Assembly: GCA_014898425.1 (NCBI GenBank)
Contig: RCSZ01000012.1
Span: 558,001 to 622,000 of the forward strand
Length of the DNA: 64,000 nucleotides
DNA from: Botryotinia globosa
Taxonomy: Eukaryota > Ascomycota > Leotiomycetes > Helotiales > Sclerotiniaceae
Direction: 5' to 3'
Positions 47,178 through 59,212 of the stretch are shown piece after piece (the first letter of the stretch is position 1; each line of letters starts with the position of its first letter). The position numbers and the translations under genes are program-made. The notes under the pieces were generated by a model. That model was given only the letters and a program-made list of their open reading frames with translations, was not told where the DNA came from and did not search any database.

Positions 47178-48210
47178 GTGGATTGGAAGGGTTAAGTGGA
47201 CTCGGACTATCTACTTGAAGGTTTAAGTGAATTTCATAGGTAAGTTGAAAAAAAAATCAACAGGATGGGAATCTTTTGAGTGTTGGTGGATTGGTGATTG
47301 AGGGGAGATCGGAGGGGGAGAGAGAGTAAGAGAGAGATAAGCGGGGGTAGGAGTGCATTTACATGTGAAAATATTCCTATGGTGATAAATCATGTCTATA
47401 TTTCTGTCTTGACTTATTCACAATCAATTGGCTAAGTAGTTTGAATACAGAGTATGGTTTAAACTGTCTAGGTGGAAGAGGGAAGAGTTTAGCTAAAAGA
47501 CTTGATATTTATGTTGTCTGAATGAGTTTGAATGAGAGGTTATTGGGGTTAGAATTTATTTTGATTGTAATGTTGTAAGAATTCTAGTAGAAGCGTTGTG
47601 TGTACTTGTAAGAGGTGCTATTTATAGATTTAAAGAGATGATGAGTAGATTGATGGAAGTAGAGAATCTATTCTTCAGACAATAGTTGATCTTTGAAGAA
47701 GGAAGAACTGAATTTGTTCCTCTTTTATATGATTGAGCCTATAGAAAGCGATATGTAGTAGAGAGAGTCAGACCTCAAAGGGATCAAGAGTTTTTAATGA
47801 TAGTTCTTTTCATGTCCGGAAAGGGCTTTATTAATGATATGTAATATTACAATCTATAGGGAATCTTCACACTCTATCTGTCTCTCAAACTCGCCCTCGC
47901 TTCAGTTCAGGGGTAAAGCATTCGCTATCTCGCTATCTCGCTATTGTTCGTGATTCTATTTCATGAATCTCGAGTGTTGATATGCCATGAATTATATCTT
48001 ACACATCGATAAGTATAAGTATCTCCTTGAATCCTTTTTGCATCCGCACAATCTTGATAGATTCTTCTTATCTCGACCCATTTTTCAATCATATCCTCTG
48101 TTCTTATAGTCAGTATATTGTTCCACATCAATTTCATCGTAGACACCGTTGTTGTAGTGGGCGTTGATTACTTTTCCATTTTTGAGTTTATCGGCGCTAG
48201 CGACGTCGGA
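47178..48210. other. Intergenic, low-information
   Basis: Purine-rich tracts (47290-47345), a ctcgctat triplication at 47929-47948, and no believable frame. The minus-strand 61-codon frame at 47961-48146 has no domain. Confidence 0.45.
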
Positions 48211-49362
48211 TTATAGACGGCTAGTGTCCCGACAGAAATCTCCCATGGCTGACATTACGGCTTCCCAGTTTGCGAATTTGGATTTGGAAGAGGAAAATTT
48301 GAGAGCGGGTTCTTGGGGGCGGACTTCCCGATGAAGCGTTGCAGATCGTAGAATACGTGGTTGGTGGAGGTCCAGGGGGAGGATGTTCCGGTTACCATGC
48401 ATTCGCATCCTTTATATTTTTGTCCTTTGTCAGGTAGTCCCTGGATTGGAAGTTAGCATTGAGTTGTTTTGACGGACAAGGATGTATATGCTCGGCATTT
48501 GCTTTTGAGATCATCTCCTCCGCATTTATCGCAGTATGGGATGTCGTCTTCGGTGGGACAGACGAATTCACTGCAGGGACAACCATGAAATGCGATGGGC
48601 CGTGTGCAAACGCCATCTTTTCCATCGCAAAGAGGATTAGGACAATCTATTTCTCGTTAAATTCCGAAAGTCTCACCTCGAGTGGATATGATATTGATCA
48701 CTTACCGATCATTCCATGTTCATCACCAGTAGTCATCCTAGGACAACTATCCTTATCAAATTGTTTCTCCGAAACCCTATTCGCGAGAGAAAAGAGAGCC
48801 AGATTCTCAACTTGATCAACAATCCTCGCATATTCAGCCGCAAACACAGCTTGCAGCAGTTCGCATTGTCAAAAGATAAAAATGGAAACATCTGATGAAG
48901 AGAATCAGCTCCATGTAATAAGATATCGCTAGCTTCTCGTTGTATCTCAGGATCTTTGTAGGTGATAAAGTCAAGATTGACTTGTATATCTTTGACGAAT
49001 TTCACCATAGGTTCAAGGACATGTCCGGCTGAGAAAGCGGGTACGATGGCTTTTCCGATCCTGTGAAGACATCTAATGAGTTGTTTTCCGCTCATGGGAT
49101 TTATTCTTTTATCGATTTCAACGGGAATTTCGGGTTCTCCAGGCTGTTCGATAGAAGGAAGGTTGACTCCGCAACTGTCTCGAGTGGTGTTGAGTTTGAG
49201 GAATGCGGAAAGAGCTTTGGCGGCTTCGGGATGGATGTTGACTTGTAAGTCAGCATTGTCAGGTCCATTTTGTCGCTTGTGGGTTCGGAACGAATAGGGG
49301 ATTTGGTGGGCGGTGGTTGTGTCGAGCAAGATGAGACAGAGGAGAGGATATATGAGATGCAT
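48211..49362 (-). pseudogene. Secreted cysteine-rich protein gene with two frameshifts
   Basis: The start at 49362 gives a clear signal peptide (MHLIYPLLCLILLDTTTA). Residues to about 165 are helical, with CLHRIGKAIVPAFSAGHV. Near 48865 the sensible reading moves by one base to ELLQAVFAAEYARIVDQVENLALFSLANR. After an intron at 48705-48647 the Cys-rich part follows: DCPNPLCDGKDGVC, FHGCPCSEFVCP, PYCDKCGGDDLKSKC. The best join to KYKGCECMV uses 48491-48441, an intron with a GC donor. Near 48310-48325 the frame moves again, to SKFANWEAVMSAMGDFCRD. I do not recognise the family. The secreted, Cys-rich pattern would suit an extracellular enzyme or effector. The two shifts may be real decay or sequence errors. 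Confidence 0.6.
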
Positions 49363-50092
49363 CTTTATTGTACTATTACTGGTAGATATATGAGTGTAAA
49401 TGCAGTGATGTTAAGTTGGAGTGGGACGAGACTTTATATCTTTCATCTGAATATAATATTCTTCACATCACTAAATGCAATCGAAGGCGTAGATAGGAAG
49501 ATGTTGCTCCGCCGAGACGTATTCAATATCTATCTCTACAGAACATTCTTGACATCAAACAATCCGACATTGTCGTCCAAAACCCGCCTTCTTCATCATC
49601 TGTATCTACCTCCAAAATTCACAAACACAACTGAACCACGCTGACAAGCCACTTCGAAAACTCACCAAGTTGATTCAAAAATTCAAAGACCAAAAACTGC
49701 TCAGCTTAACTTTAAGCATTTATTTCAGCGCCTCGAGAACGAATGAAGCCTCTAGTGATGAACATGCATTTCAGTAGAAGCATGCCTCATGAAGTCCTGA
49801 CCAAAGCCGTATACCACGGTTTTGGTGGAGGAGAGTGTATCAAATCGAAGCCCGAGATTGAGAGTATAAGCTTTTACTATCCGAGTTGGTTTATTTTGAA
49901 TAGAGATCTATAGAACTGAAAAAAGTATAGTTAATAAGTCTTTAACAAATACTTTTTTGAACTTTTGACCTTACAGGGATAGGGCCACCAGGCTGACAAT
50001 GAACAGCCTTAAGACCACCTGGGCCAAGCTTTAATCTAAAACTATGGGGCTCATGTTCTTAGTATTACGCCACCAGTTTGGGGAAAATAAGA
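49363..50092. other. Intergenic, possible missing 5' exon of next gene
   Basis: Divergent gap between the secreted gene and the plus-strand gene at 50093. No signal peptide or clear first exon for the latter was found here. Short frames at 49063-49644 are antisense or random. Confidence 0.4.
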
Positions 50093-51329
50093 GCGGACGA
50101 ATTGGGATGTGCTTTTTGATGAACTCAGAGCTGTTGGAAAAAATGCAAGAGATCGCTTGACGAATGCAAGACGCGATCCAGATTTCACTAGGGCATTCAA
50201 TATTCTTTTCAGGCAAGATATCCGGAATTTCAATAACGGGGTTGATCAAGATGGACCGGAGGTACTGGCACTGAGAAAAGATTTCATGGCTCTAGAGGGG
50301 ATGAGACATGAGGAGGTTCAGGTCAATGCTGATCTTAGGTTTTGTAGGTCTATTCTCTGATTTTGGAAGGGACCTGTAAGCGATTCTGATATTTTTCAAT
50401 TAGATTGTGATAATGATGCACACTGGGTTAAAACAGGAGGTAGAGAAGTGGGATGGAAAGGTAAGCATCTTCATCATGCAATCTAATATGGCTCTCCTAT
50501 GATAATGGATCTATATTTCCCAAGTAGAGAACTAATACCCAAGAAAATGCTCATATACTGAGAATCATTTATCGACACCAAAACTCTATTGCAAGGATGC
50601 TGGTGTGAGTGCTATTACATGTAAGTTTCCTCTTCCGAATCAGTTATTATCTAGGTACGAAATATCTAGAAAAGTATATTCTTACATCTCTTAGATATCG
50701 ATTATCCGGGACAAGACAGACCAGCTGTACACCCAGGTATACCGAAGACAAATCATAACCCAAATCGTGCAACAATCACAGTAAGTTATCAAATTACACT
50801 ATTAGCGACGCAACTCTATAACTTTCATCCCATCCAATTTCATCTGCTTCACAACATCATATCTAATCAACTGACTGTTGACCTAGCTCAGCGACCACGC
50901 ATTCAATGAATTAGACGCACAAGCAGACCCTAGATCCAGCAAGTTGGCTCCATATCTATTCTCCGATATTCCAGAGAATTTAGACTATGCGGATGTGCAT
51001 TTGAATCCCAGACCTATCGACTTCATCACAGCAAAAGATCAATTCGGAGACGATTCATATGGATGGCATCATGTAGCCGAGGATGTGGAAGTGGATGTCG
51101 CCCCGAAGAACGCTAAAATTTTCAGTAAGTACCTTCTTAGCTCTTTCTTTTTCTTCTCTTTCAAATTGGAGAGAAGAAATGAATGATTGCTGAGCATTTT
51201 CTTCTCTCCTCAATGGCGTATCTAGCTATCATCTCAATGTTCCAAGATCGCAAGTTTGTACTCGATATGAGGGCTCCGGCCAATGGGGATCTGGATAACG
51301 AAGATGATGTTTATAAAGTGACGGCTTAA
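50093..51329 (+). CDS. Unrecognised multi-exon gene, possibly decaying
   Basis: Five or six open blocks carry good splice signals. They are 50093-50346 (NWDVLFDELRAVGKNARDR...), 50407-50461 (CDNDAHWVKTGGREVGWK), about 50547-50621 (CSYTENHLSTPKLYCKDAG), 50697-50780 (DYPGQDRPAVHPG), 50888-51122 (LSDHAFNELDAQAD...) and 51225-51329 (ISMFQDRKFVLDMRAP...). Most junctions agree in phase, but the second-to-third junction is off by one base, which could mean a small indel. No ATG opens the first block, so a 5' exon is missing or lost. The CDNDAxW pattern slightly resembles fungal secreted metalloprotease-like proteins, but no HExxH zinc motif is present; function unknown. Confidence 0.45.
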
Positions 51330-52157
51330 TTTTTTATGTAGACGGAGACTAGGAGATATTTCATGGGGGATGGCTAAACAGGGACAGTGGATTTAGAGTT
51401 TGTGCTATCACTTGTTAGGAAAGGTGTATTTTGGGGGATCTGTCAGGAACCGAAGTTTAAATAAATCCCTGTTATTGCTTTAACTTGCACACACCTCTTC
51501 TATGAAAGATAAAACTTCACCTGCAATTCTGTAGCTGTGGCTATGTATGGCGTCTTTTTGGGGAAAATAGTGACAAAATTCAAGCTTTTTGTACAGACTG
51601 CTAGTTTTAAGTGCAGATCGCTGAAGAGAGATGCTTGAGAAGTCTCTTCATCTCTTACGTCATAAAAGATCGCTTGGTTCAAGCCAGTCTTGGACTTAAG
51701 TTTGCGCGATGATTATCAAAGCGTCAAATTGATCAAGTAGAAGAGGAGATAGAAAAAGAAGAGAATAGCTGGAGATCACCTTGCAGCATATAGGGTAAAG
51801 TTGAGGAGGAAAATATGATTTTTGTGGTTCACATTATGACATAACTTACTCCCAGTCGAGTGTCGTTAATGTCAATTATTCGAATTTTCTCATTTCAGGA
51901 AAACATTCATAAGGTTGGAGAAGCACGTTTTGAAAGCTAGTTTCAAGCCAACTGTAGAGAAAAGTATCCATTGTATTTTAGACTTTGGAAGTATTCATCC
52001 GTTTTGTACCACCGTGCACACAGCTGAGCCCTCAGTTTTAAATAATTAACCCCGAGAAAGTAACAATCAATTTGCGAAAAAAAAAAAGAATTCCACCTGA
52101 TCCGTCCATCTAATCCATCGTCCAAGATTGCGTGGCTGCTTACTCTAGGAAAATTGA
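51330..52157. other. Intergenic, nothing recognised
   Basis: No convincing frame on either strand; the 60-codon minus-strand frames at 51500-51682 and 51943-52125 have no domain. Confidence 0.4.
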
Positions 52158-52484
52158 CTACTGAGCGAGAATAAGATGTTCGTCGATTCTTTGACCACTG
52201 TTTTCAAATGCAGAAGGATGGCAGTAGACGCAGCTACCAATCATCTCCTTATTGGCAAAGATTGGTGTGATAGAATGGGCGCACTTAAGAATGGTGATGC
52301 ATAGATAGCTGTAATAAGAGGCAAGTTCTGCTGGTGATGTAGCAGGGTTGTCCACTGCGCAAGTGAGGATGGACTTGTGGACGATCCCCGCTGGGAGCCA
52401 CCTGGGGATATTGTTGAAGTTGTTGGAGAAGTGAGTGATGTTGATAAGGACGAAGAATAATTTAATGAGGAAGAAGGAATACCT
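52158..52484 (-). CDS. Possible exon of an unannotated small protein (no ATG)
   Basis: A minus-strand frame is open for about 107 codons and ends at 52158 but has no ATG at its start. It reads FFLIKLFFVLINITHFSNNF, then RWLPAGIVHKSILTCAVDNPATS, YYSYLCITILKCAH, GSCVYCHPSAFEN. The mix of a hydrophobic start and evenly spaced Cys is more protein-like than its surroundings, so it may be the last exon of a secreted or membrane protein whose first exon is lost or unrecognised. Other frames of the same strand are Ser/Thr-rich and less convincing. Confidence 0.25.
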   Translation of the reverse strand, partial: RYSFFLIKLFFVLINITHFSNNFNNIPRWLPAGIVHKSILTCAVDNPATSPAELASYYSYLCITILKCAHSITPIFANKEMIGSCVYCHPSAFENSGQRIDEHLILAQ

Positions 52485-55193
52485 TTATACTTCAATTGTT
52501 ATCTGCGTAAATTACCAGAAGCTATGCCAGGCTCTGGAGGCCGATACCTCTGATGAATTCAAACTCTATCAGAGACTCTTGTAAGACGTACCTTCACCCG
52601 GCCCTGAATCCTTCACCGACGAACAACGTGAACGTAGATCCCTGATCATGGAGCACCTGTCACTCCAAGCTTGATATAAAGTTTAAGCTTAAAGGTAGGG
52701 GAACAGGTTCATCTGTAGCCACTATGCGAACCCTAATATAGACTCAATCTTATCTATGAATGAGATGACTAGATGGGCTAGGCTCCACTGGAAGCCTTAT
52801 AAACTTGAATTGAAAGTGGGTGAAACTGACAGAGGGGTTCACATAAAGGGCTAGTACGCCATAGATGATTCAAGACGATATATTTGAGGCTGTATAATTT
52901 AAGCGATCCCGACTAACCCAACGCATCGTATTGATTAAGCTAATGTATTTAACAATGCAGTTTCTTCCTAGTAAATCATGAATTGGGGACCCCATTCCCT
53001 AAAGTTCTTTGTCATCTACCTAAAATGGTGTGCTACATCTCCTGTGCTCGTTTGTATTAAAATCCTCATAGGTTGATCTGGGGTTGGAAGAGCTCGAAAA
53101 ATATGGGTATCTAGACCGCATCATATCGCATTTGAGGAGTAAGCGGCCGAATCAGAGTCTACGACTATAATTATTCAGCATTGAGCCCAAGTTTAATAAC
53201 AGATGAATCGAATCAGAACAGTCACATTGGACTTCGTATCACTCTTGCATATCACGATAGCGAGATATAAATCGTCACATGTCAAATCTTTACCCCTCGA
53301 TAACTAGTTAGATTAGGTTATTCTGTTCATGCAGTTATTTCAATTAAGCTTTTGTACCATAGCTTGATTCGATTATGCGAAAGGATGTCAGCGAAGTATT
53401 TCTCATGATTGTGCTGCTAAGGTTATATAGACGCTTACTTCCGCAGATGCGCTCCTGCCGGATAGTAACTTTCAAAATGATCGTACATTGAATCGACGGC
53501 CTCGGAAGCCGTCTACATCATTTATCCTATTGAGCGCTCTATATCGCACCGTGTCAACTTCTGCTAAATCGTTCGAATTTGATGTCATATGTATTGTGGT
53601 TGCCATAAGGTTATGAGTTGAAATAAGCTTCTTCGATTTTCCGGGGCTCCTTGCTAGCTTACATGTAAGCGAGCGTGTTGGCGTCACTGGTTCGAACCCG
53701 TGATTTTAATAAGACGTCAAGGATTATTACTAATACATCCATCACTTGAATCAGGAACCTGATTGAACGATTTACGAGATAAGCTCGTGTCTTGATAGAG
53801 AGCTAGCAGAGCCTCATGCTGTAGTTTAGTTTTTTTGGGCCGGTAACGTGTTCCTAAAACTTAAATTTCAGTTCGTCAGTAACAACACTTAAATATCAGA
53901 TTTTCTAGATTCAATCTATAATCATGCACCTAGTAATTAAAATTGATGAGACTTTGAGTTAATAAGATAACTTGTATATCATATGCTAATTGTCTAAGTA
54001 AGATATTAGTTATTCTATAAGTATTGATACAATTTGAAGATAATCAGAAATGAGATTTAAGCTTTAATCAATATGCGTCTATTGATATTACGTGACTGCT
54101 TCTACCGACTAGGAGCCGGAGGCTTTGTTAATCGAGACTTTCGCTTACTACCTAACGATTACATGCTACCTAGGTATGTATTGCTTATGAAATTTGAAAA
54201 AGAAGTCTAATACTCAATATTCGATGAATTCATTTCACGTTTACTATATATATCGCTCTGTAGTGACAAAGTTAATATTCAAAACAAAAGAAAATTCAAT
54301 ATAACTTCTTATATAAATTCTCTATGTATATATTACAATATTAATAATATATTTATTTAGTATATAATAAATAGAATCAGTATTTTTAGTAATCCTTTTA
54401 TTATTGAATTTTAATTAATAAAAATAAAATATGAACACTAAGGTCTTAGTATTTAGAGTTGTAAAGAAGATGAATAAAAGAGAGTAAATATTAAAACTAA
54501 AAAGAAAAGGAAATAAGCGTAAGAGAATGAGTATAGGAGTTAGATGAAGTAAAGAGATAAGCGGGGGAGTTAGAAACTAGGTGAAAGGTATTAGTTGAAA
54601 GTTTAAAGTTTAAAGGGGAGGATTTCCACTCCTTGTTATTACCCACTTTTAATTTATTTTTCAATGAAAAGTTTTATCGGTATATTATATAATATAGAAT
54701 ATACTAAATAAAGAAAAGAATAATCTAATTTGAATATAAATAAATATTCCGATTTGAAATTTGAACTAAAACTTAATAGCTTTTCAAATTTAAGAAATTT
54801 CATTAAGACCCTATTGATTAGAATAAATCTTAGATTTTTAAATTAACCACATTAATCTACTTCCGAAGTCAGTGGTTTTCATCAACTCAGTGACATCATT
54901 AGACTGGACACCGAGATGTTGAGCGATCAAGTTATTACTGTAAGTGGGAGTGGCTGTTACTCGGTTGGCAAAAGAATTTGATGGGGGTTGAGAATTACAT
55001 TTTGAGAATCTTGGCAAGACTGAAAGATAATGAATGAGGTGGATGAGGTGAATGAGATGGATGTGATGAGTGAGATGAGTGAGATGAATAAATGAGCAGA
55101 CTCTGATATTCCTGTGGTGGTAGAATCCGTGGTCAACAAACCCAATATTTCATTAATTATAATGAAATTTGAGATTTTTAATTACGATGCAAC
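52485..55193. other. Gene-poor, partly AT-rich interval
   Basis: No supported gene. Sequence is mixed to about 54200 and AT-rich from 54200 to 54850. A ggttcgaacccg motif at 53691-53702 resembles a tRNA T-loop, but no cloverleaf can be folded. A gatgagt/gatgaat-type short repeat occurs at 55033-55096. Confidence 0.5.
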
Positions 55194-55196
55194 TAA

Positions 55197-55432
55197 GGGC
55201 CCGTTCGGATCGTTTTTTTAATTTATTACCAAAATAAGTTTAATAGATTTGTTAACTAATAATTTAGTCTACATTTGTTGATATTAATATTAGATTTGTA
55301 AGCTCACAAAATATAAAGTAATATATATTAATAAAATACTAATCAAAGATTTATTATGGATTTGACGAAATTATTATAAAAAATTTCAAATTTGTTAATC
55401 GATATAATATAAGTCGAATACGAACCACCCCT
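55197..55432. mobile_element. Harbinger-like MITE, copy 2 (inverted, one end degraded)
   Basis: It starts with GGGCCCGTTCGGATCGTTTT after a TAA at 55194-55196. The interior (tttaatttattac, taataatttag, cacaaaatataaa, aatactaatcaaag) matches the reverse complement of the element at 46826-47174. The right end near 55415-55432 (cgaatacgaaccacccc) is only a worn version of the terminal repeat. It is about 110 bp shorter than copy 1, so internal deletions are likely. Confidence 0.75.
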
Positions 55433-56349
55433 CTTTTCTTGTAGAAAAATGCGTTAATAGAAAAACTTGATAAATCTATCTAGTAGAAAGAAAATCTTAA
55501 AATAGTTGTTAGTTTTTAAGATGTAGGAAAGAAAGAGATAAAAGTTATTAATTTCTCTAAATCTCAAGAATGAATAAAGTAGATCCCGAAAAAAATATAA
55601 TATAATTATATCTTATAAATACTTCTTAGAAATATTTAGATAATTAGACTTTATACTACTCGGAATATACTATATGTGATCTATAGTAAAGCACTACTCT
55701 ATAATGCATACGACTAAAACCTACGATATGTAATAAAAAGTCAAATTTTATTATCGTTTGTTCTAAAAAGACTACGTAGATTGTATTGTTCCCGGTTTCA
55801 GCCCCTCACGTGATCGTAAGCGAATATGTCAAATGAAGGTTGAAGTACTGTTTAGCTTTATCTTGGACTCTGCAGTATGTATTTGGCAAACAAGGCATAT
55901 CTAGAAGAATTCGGAAAATTTGCGTTGATATGTAGCAGCTGATCCAACCACACATGTATAGCAGGTGATTCGAAAAAACTGCGTTGGTTTGCGTGAATCA
56001 GCCCTAACAAAATTTAGCCGTACAAATTCCACGCCGTTTCGAAACCCTCCACTACCGTAGACACTAACTAGACTAGTATCCTTCGAAAACCATTCATCAT
56101 GCAGTCACTTAGTATTAGTATCCTCTCCTAATGAACTTCGCAACCGTACAGCAGTGGCTGTAATCACTAGTCTGTAGTTCCTGTACAAAATGATTCTCAC
56201 AAACACTCTTAAACCTTCTTCTTTCCATTCCAAATCTTTTCAAGAACATCATCTTCCCAACGCAAACAATTTACAACAATCAAATTAAATCATCTCCCGC
56301 GAAGAAATCATCTTACCCAATCTATATCATCAAAATCGAAACAAACAAC
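55433..56349. promoter_or_regulatory. AT-rich flank, then promoter of the next gene
   Basis: The first half is AT-rich without frames. From about 55790 (cacgtgatcg) complexity is normal. The last 150 bp (cttcttctttccattcc, then CA-rich sequence up to the ATG) look like a fungal core promoter and 5' UTR. Confidence 0.45.
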
Positions 56350-57996
56350 ATGTCTCAAGCAGACGGTCCTACTCTTAAGGCCATCTTCAGCACAGGATTT
56401 GCTGTCACAAAAGCAATTTCTAAGAAAGTATCTTCATCTGAACCTCTAACTCAAAGTCGCATGTCTATCTTCTCTTCAACTCCTGGCCTTCCCGATGATC
56501 TTGCAACTCCACGTCCCAAGAGAACAACATTTCCAGGCCCTGCAACACAAATTCTCAATGAACTGTTCGAAGAAGTGGATGAAATTGAAGCAGTCGAGTC
56601 AATTGAAGATTCTACCTATATTAATGTCGACGATGCGCGTCGGAGAGCTGGTAGACTGAGACATAGACCTAGACCTAAAATCGAAAGATCTTTCAAGAAC
56701 AAGTCATTGGATGGTCCACCTCAACCAACGAGTTCCTCGGATCATTTCATGAATTCTTCGGTCGACTATTCACATCTCACTGTAAGCCCCGAAGAAGATC
56801 TTCAAAAGCTCGCAGACAGATTCGGAGAACTTCAATCTAGGAACAAAAGAATCATCGAAGCTGACGACGAGACTATCTGGAACTCTCTTCCAGATCTGAA
56901 TGCCGGATCATTTTCACGTTACGCTAAGATTCGAGGTTCTGCGAAAGCTTATGAGCAAGAATTCCAAGATACTTTGAAGAAGGAAAAGGAGATTTATGAA
57001 TCTACTCCTGGTTTCCTTAATAAGCAGATGCCGGGTATGAGTGCTACCGAGATGCGCAAACTAATTCCGAGATTGATCATTCCTGAAGCAGAATATGAAT
57101 TTGATGAGGAGGATGAGGATGAGAACAACGCAATCCAGATTCTCGAGGCACTTTTCAATGAGTTGACGGAGAGGGAAGCTGGTACTAATGAAAATGAGTG
57201 GAAGAGTGCCGAACAGATCATCGAGGAGGTAGAAAACAAGGGCAAAGATGATGGGGAAGTACAACCCTTTGCGACAGGAGATATGGAGGTGAATTATGGT
57301 CATATGGACGATCAATATGGAAAGAGCCATGATTCCGGTCATGATGCCCACAAATCTCGCGAAATCAAAATCTTTTCAGACTTCGCCGAACAAACAGACG
57401 ATGAGATTCGAGAATATTCTGCTATAACCCAACAATACATCAGAGACGGATGTATGGTTAGGAGACTCGATCAGATTATTGAGAAGGATGAAGAGCAACT
57501 GGTACAATCGCAACAACTTAATCAAAACGAATCAGACCCTACTCCTCCCCATGAGCCCGAAGAACAGGACAAGGAAGAAATCACAGAACCGCAACAAAAT
57601 CTCTGCGAAGTCTCTCCCGTGATGGAATATCCTCCAGTTAATGAAAAGGAACCAATTCCACAGGAACAATCCGGCGTAGAAGGAAGTGAGTAGTATCATC
57701 ACAACAACAATCATAAAGTCGACACTAACAAATAAGACACAAAGGAAGATGAAGACTCTCAAAAATCTTCAAAAAATCTTGATACTCCTGAAAATCAATG
57801 TCTGGATGTTGATATTTGCAAATCTATGGATGAAGCTGTTAGTGCTAGTTCTAGTACCATCTCAGATTCTCCTTCTTCTATTGACGGAAGCGCTTCAGGA
57901 GACGAAGACGAATTGCAATTTGGTTTAGCGGCGGTAGCGACGGGGGTTATGGTTGCTGCTTTGTGGATGATTGAGAGGAAAACTGGGGTTTGTTAG
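56350..57996 (+). CDS. Acidic uncharacterised protein with C-terminal membrane anchor
   Basis: Not recognised. Two exons (56350-57685, 57737-57996; 51-nt intron) join in phase and give about 531 aa. The second exon reads on in a clean frame after the intron, which supports the model. The protein is strongly acidic and mostly disordered. Features are a basic patch at about 95-118 (RRRAGRLRHRPRPK), helical stretches at about 150-240 and 255-330, and Glu/Gln/Pro-rich sequence at about 385-445. The last 22 residues contain a hydrophobic segment (FGLAAVATGVMVAALWMIE) with a five-residue basic/polar tail. This is the layout of a tail-anchored protein with a cytosolic body. The target membrane cannot be told. 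Confidence 0.7.
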
Positions 57997-59212
57997 GGAT
58001 TGATTATATGATTTCGGTTTGCGTTCTATTTGGTTGATGTTTCTGCATCTTGGGGTCTTCATACTTTGGAGCGATTGGCTATTTGATTAGTGGAGTGTAA
58101 CCAACACATATATTTGAGCAATATTTGAATGATTTTCAGCATAAAGAGTATGAGATCTTTGAAAAAAAAATTATATTTTGCACATAAATTAAGAGAATAA
58201 ATGTGATCTTATCTTCAATCACCAACATGAAAACCATGACTAATGCAAACGAGCTTTCGGCTAGAATATGATTATGCGATCTCTTTCTTCACCACTCACG
58301 TCTCACGTCTGAAGATCTATCAAATCGCATGTATTTCGCCTATAAAATATATATCAAAGAAGCATACTCCACTACTCCTTGTCTGAAAAATCAAGCGTCA
58401 TGTGAGAGCACTATGTAAATCCCTAATTTTATATACAAATGAAATGAGTATACTGGCTTCATCAAGCTCGCCGGTATCAATTCGACATACCTATAAGCCA
58501 GGAATAATATGCATAAACATCTTCGAAATTTGAACGCTAATTGAAAATGGATCAAAGATATAGTAAGCTGAAAGGTCCCAATACAAGGCTCCTGTTTCCA
58601 GATCTGATTTCTCCACCTTGGAACTCTAGTAAGGTTCATGAATCCATACTTGATTCCCATTTTTCAGAAACGTCAGGTATCTACTCGAGTAGCATCTGCA
58701 TTGAATTAAATCAGCCGAAGATCCTTAGTACAGCACAATTCATATCTTCAACCTATAGACCTCCATCAAAACAACTCCAAAGATTCGCTAAAATTTCACC
58801 CGTACGTACCAAACGTACGGTTTAATCTTCTCTACTTGCTCCTTATGCTCAGTGATGAAGCACCCCATCAACAGAAGATCTTGCATACCAGCCGTAGAAA
58901 CCGTATCGATAACACTAGCGTTTTCTAAACACTTGCTTGCTGTATGAAGAACTTCTTGAGATGATTAAATACCAACATCTTGATGGAGAGAATCTGTTTT
59001 TGTTTTAATCTACATGATACTATCATAAGACTACTTCAATAACTTTTGAACAACATCCAAAAAACAACATTCAAACAACATCTCTCAACATTCATACCTT
59101 AATATCAAACCCCATCATCTAAAGTCTCCTGAACACTCAGTGTAACTCTACACTAAAATTTTCTCAACTCAAAATTTTCAAAATAATCCCATCTACGACT
59201 CGAAACCCAAAA
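57997..59212. other. Intergenic, nothing recognised
   Basis: This 1.2-kb gap contains one 94-codon plus-strand frame (58541-58825) and one 89-codon minus-strand frame that overlap each other; neither has a domain. The last 250 bp are CA-rich with AACATC repeats (about 59040-59100) and probably form the leader of the next gene. Confidence 0.4.

Noticed and set aside
53640..53715. Possible tRNA because of ggttcgaacccg
   Set aside because: The T-loop motif is present, but the T stem pairs poorly and no matching acceptor, D or anticodon stems can be formed around it.
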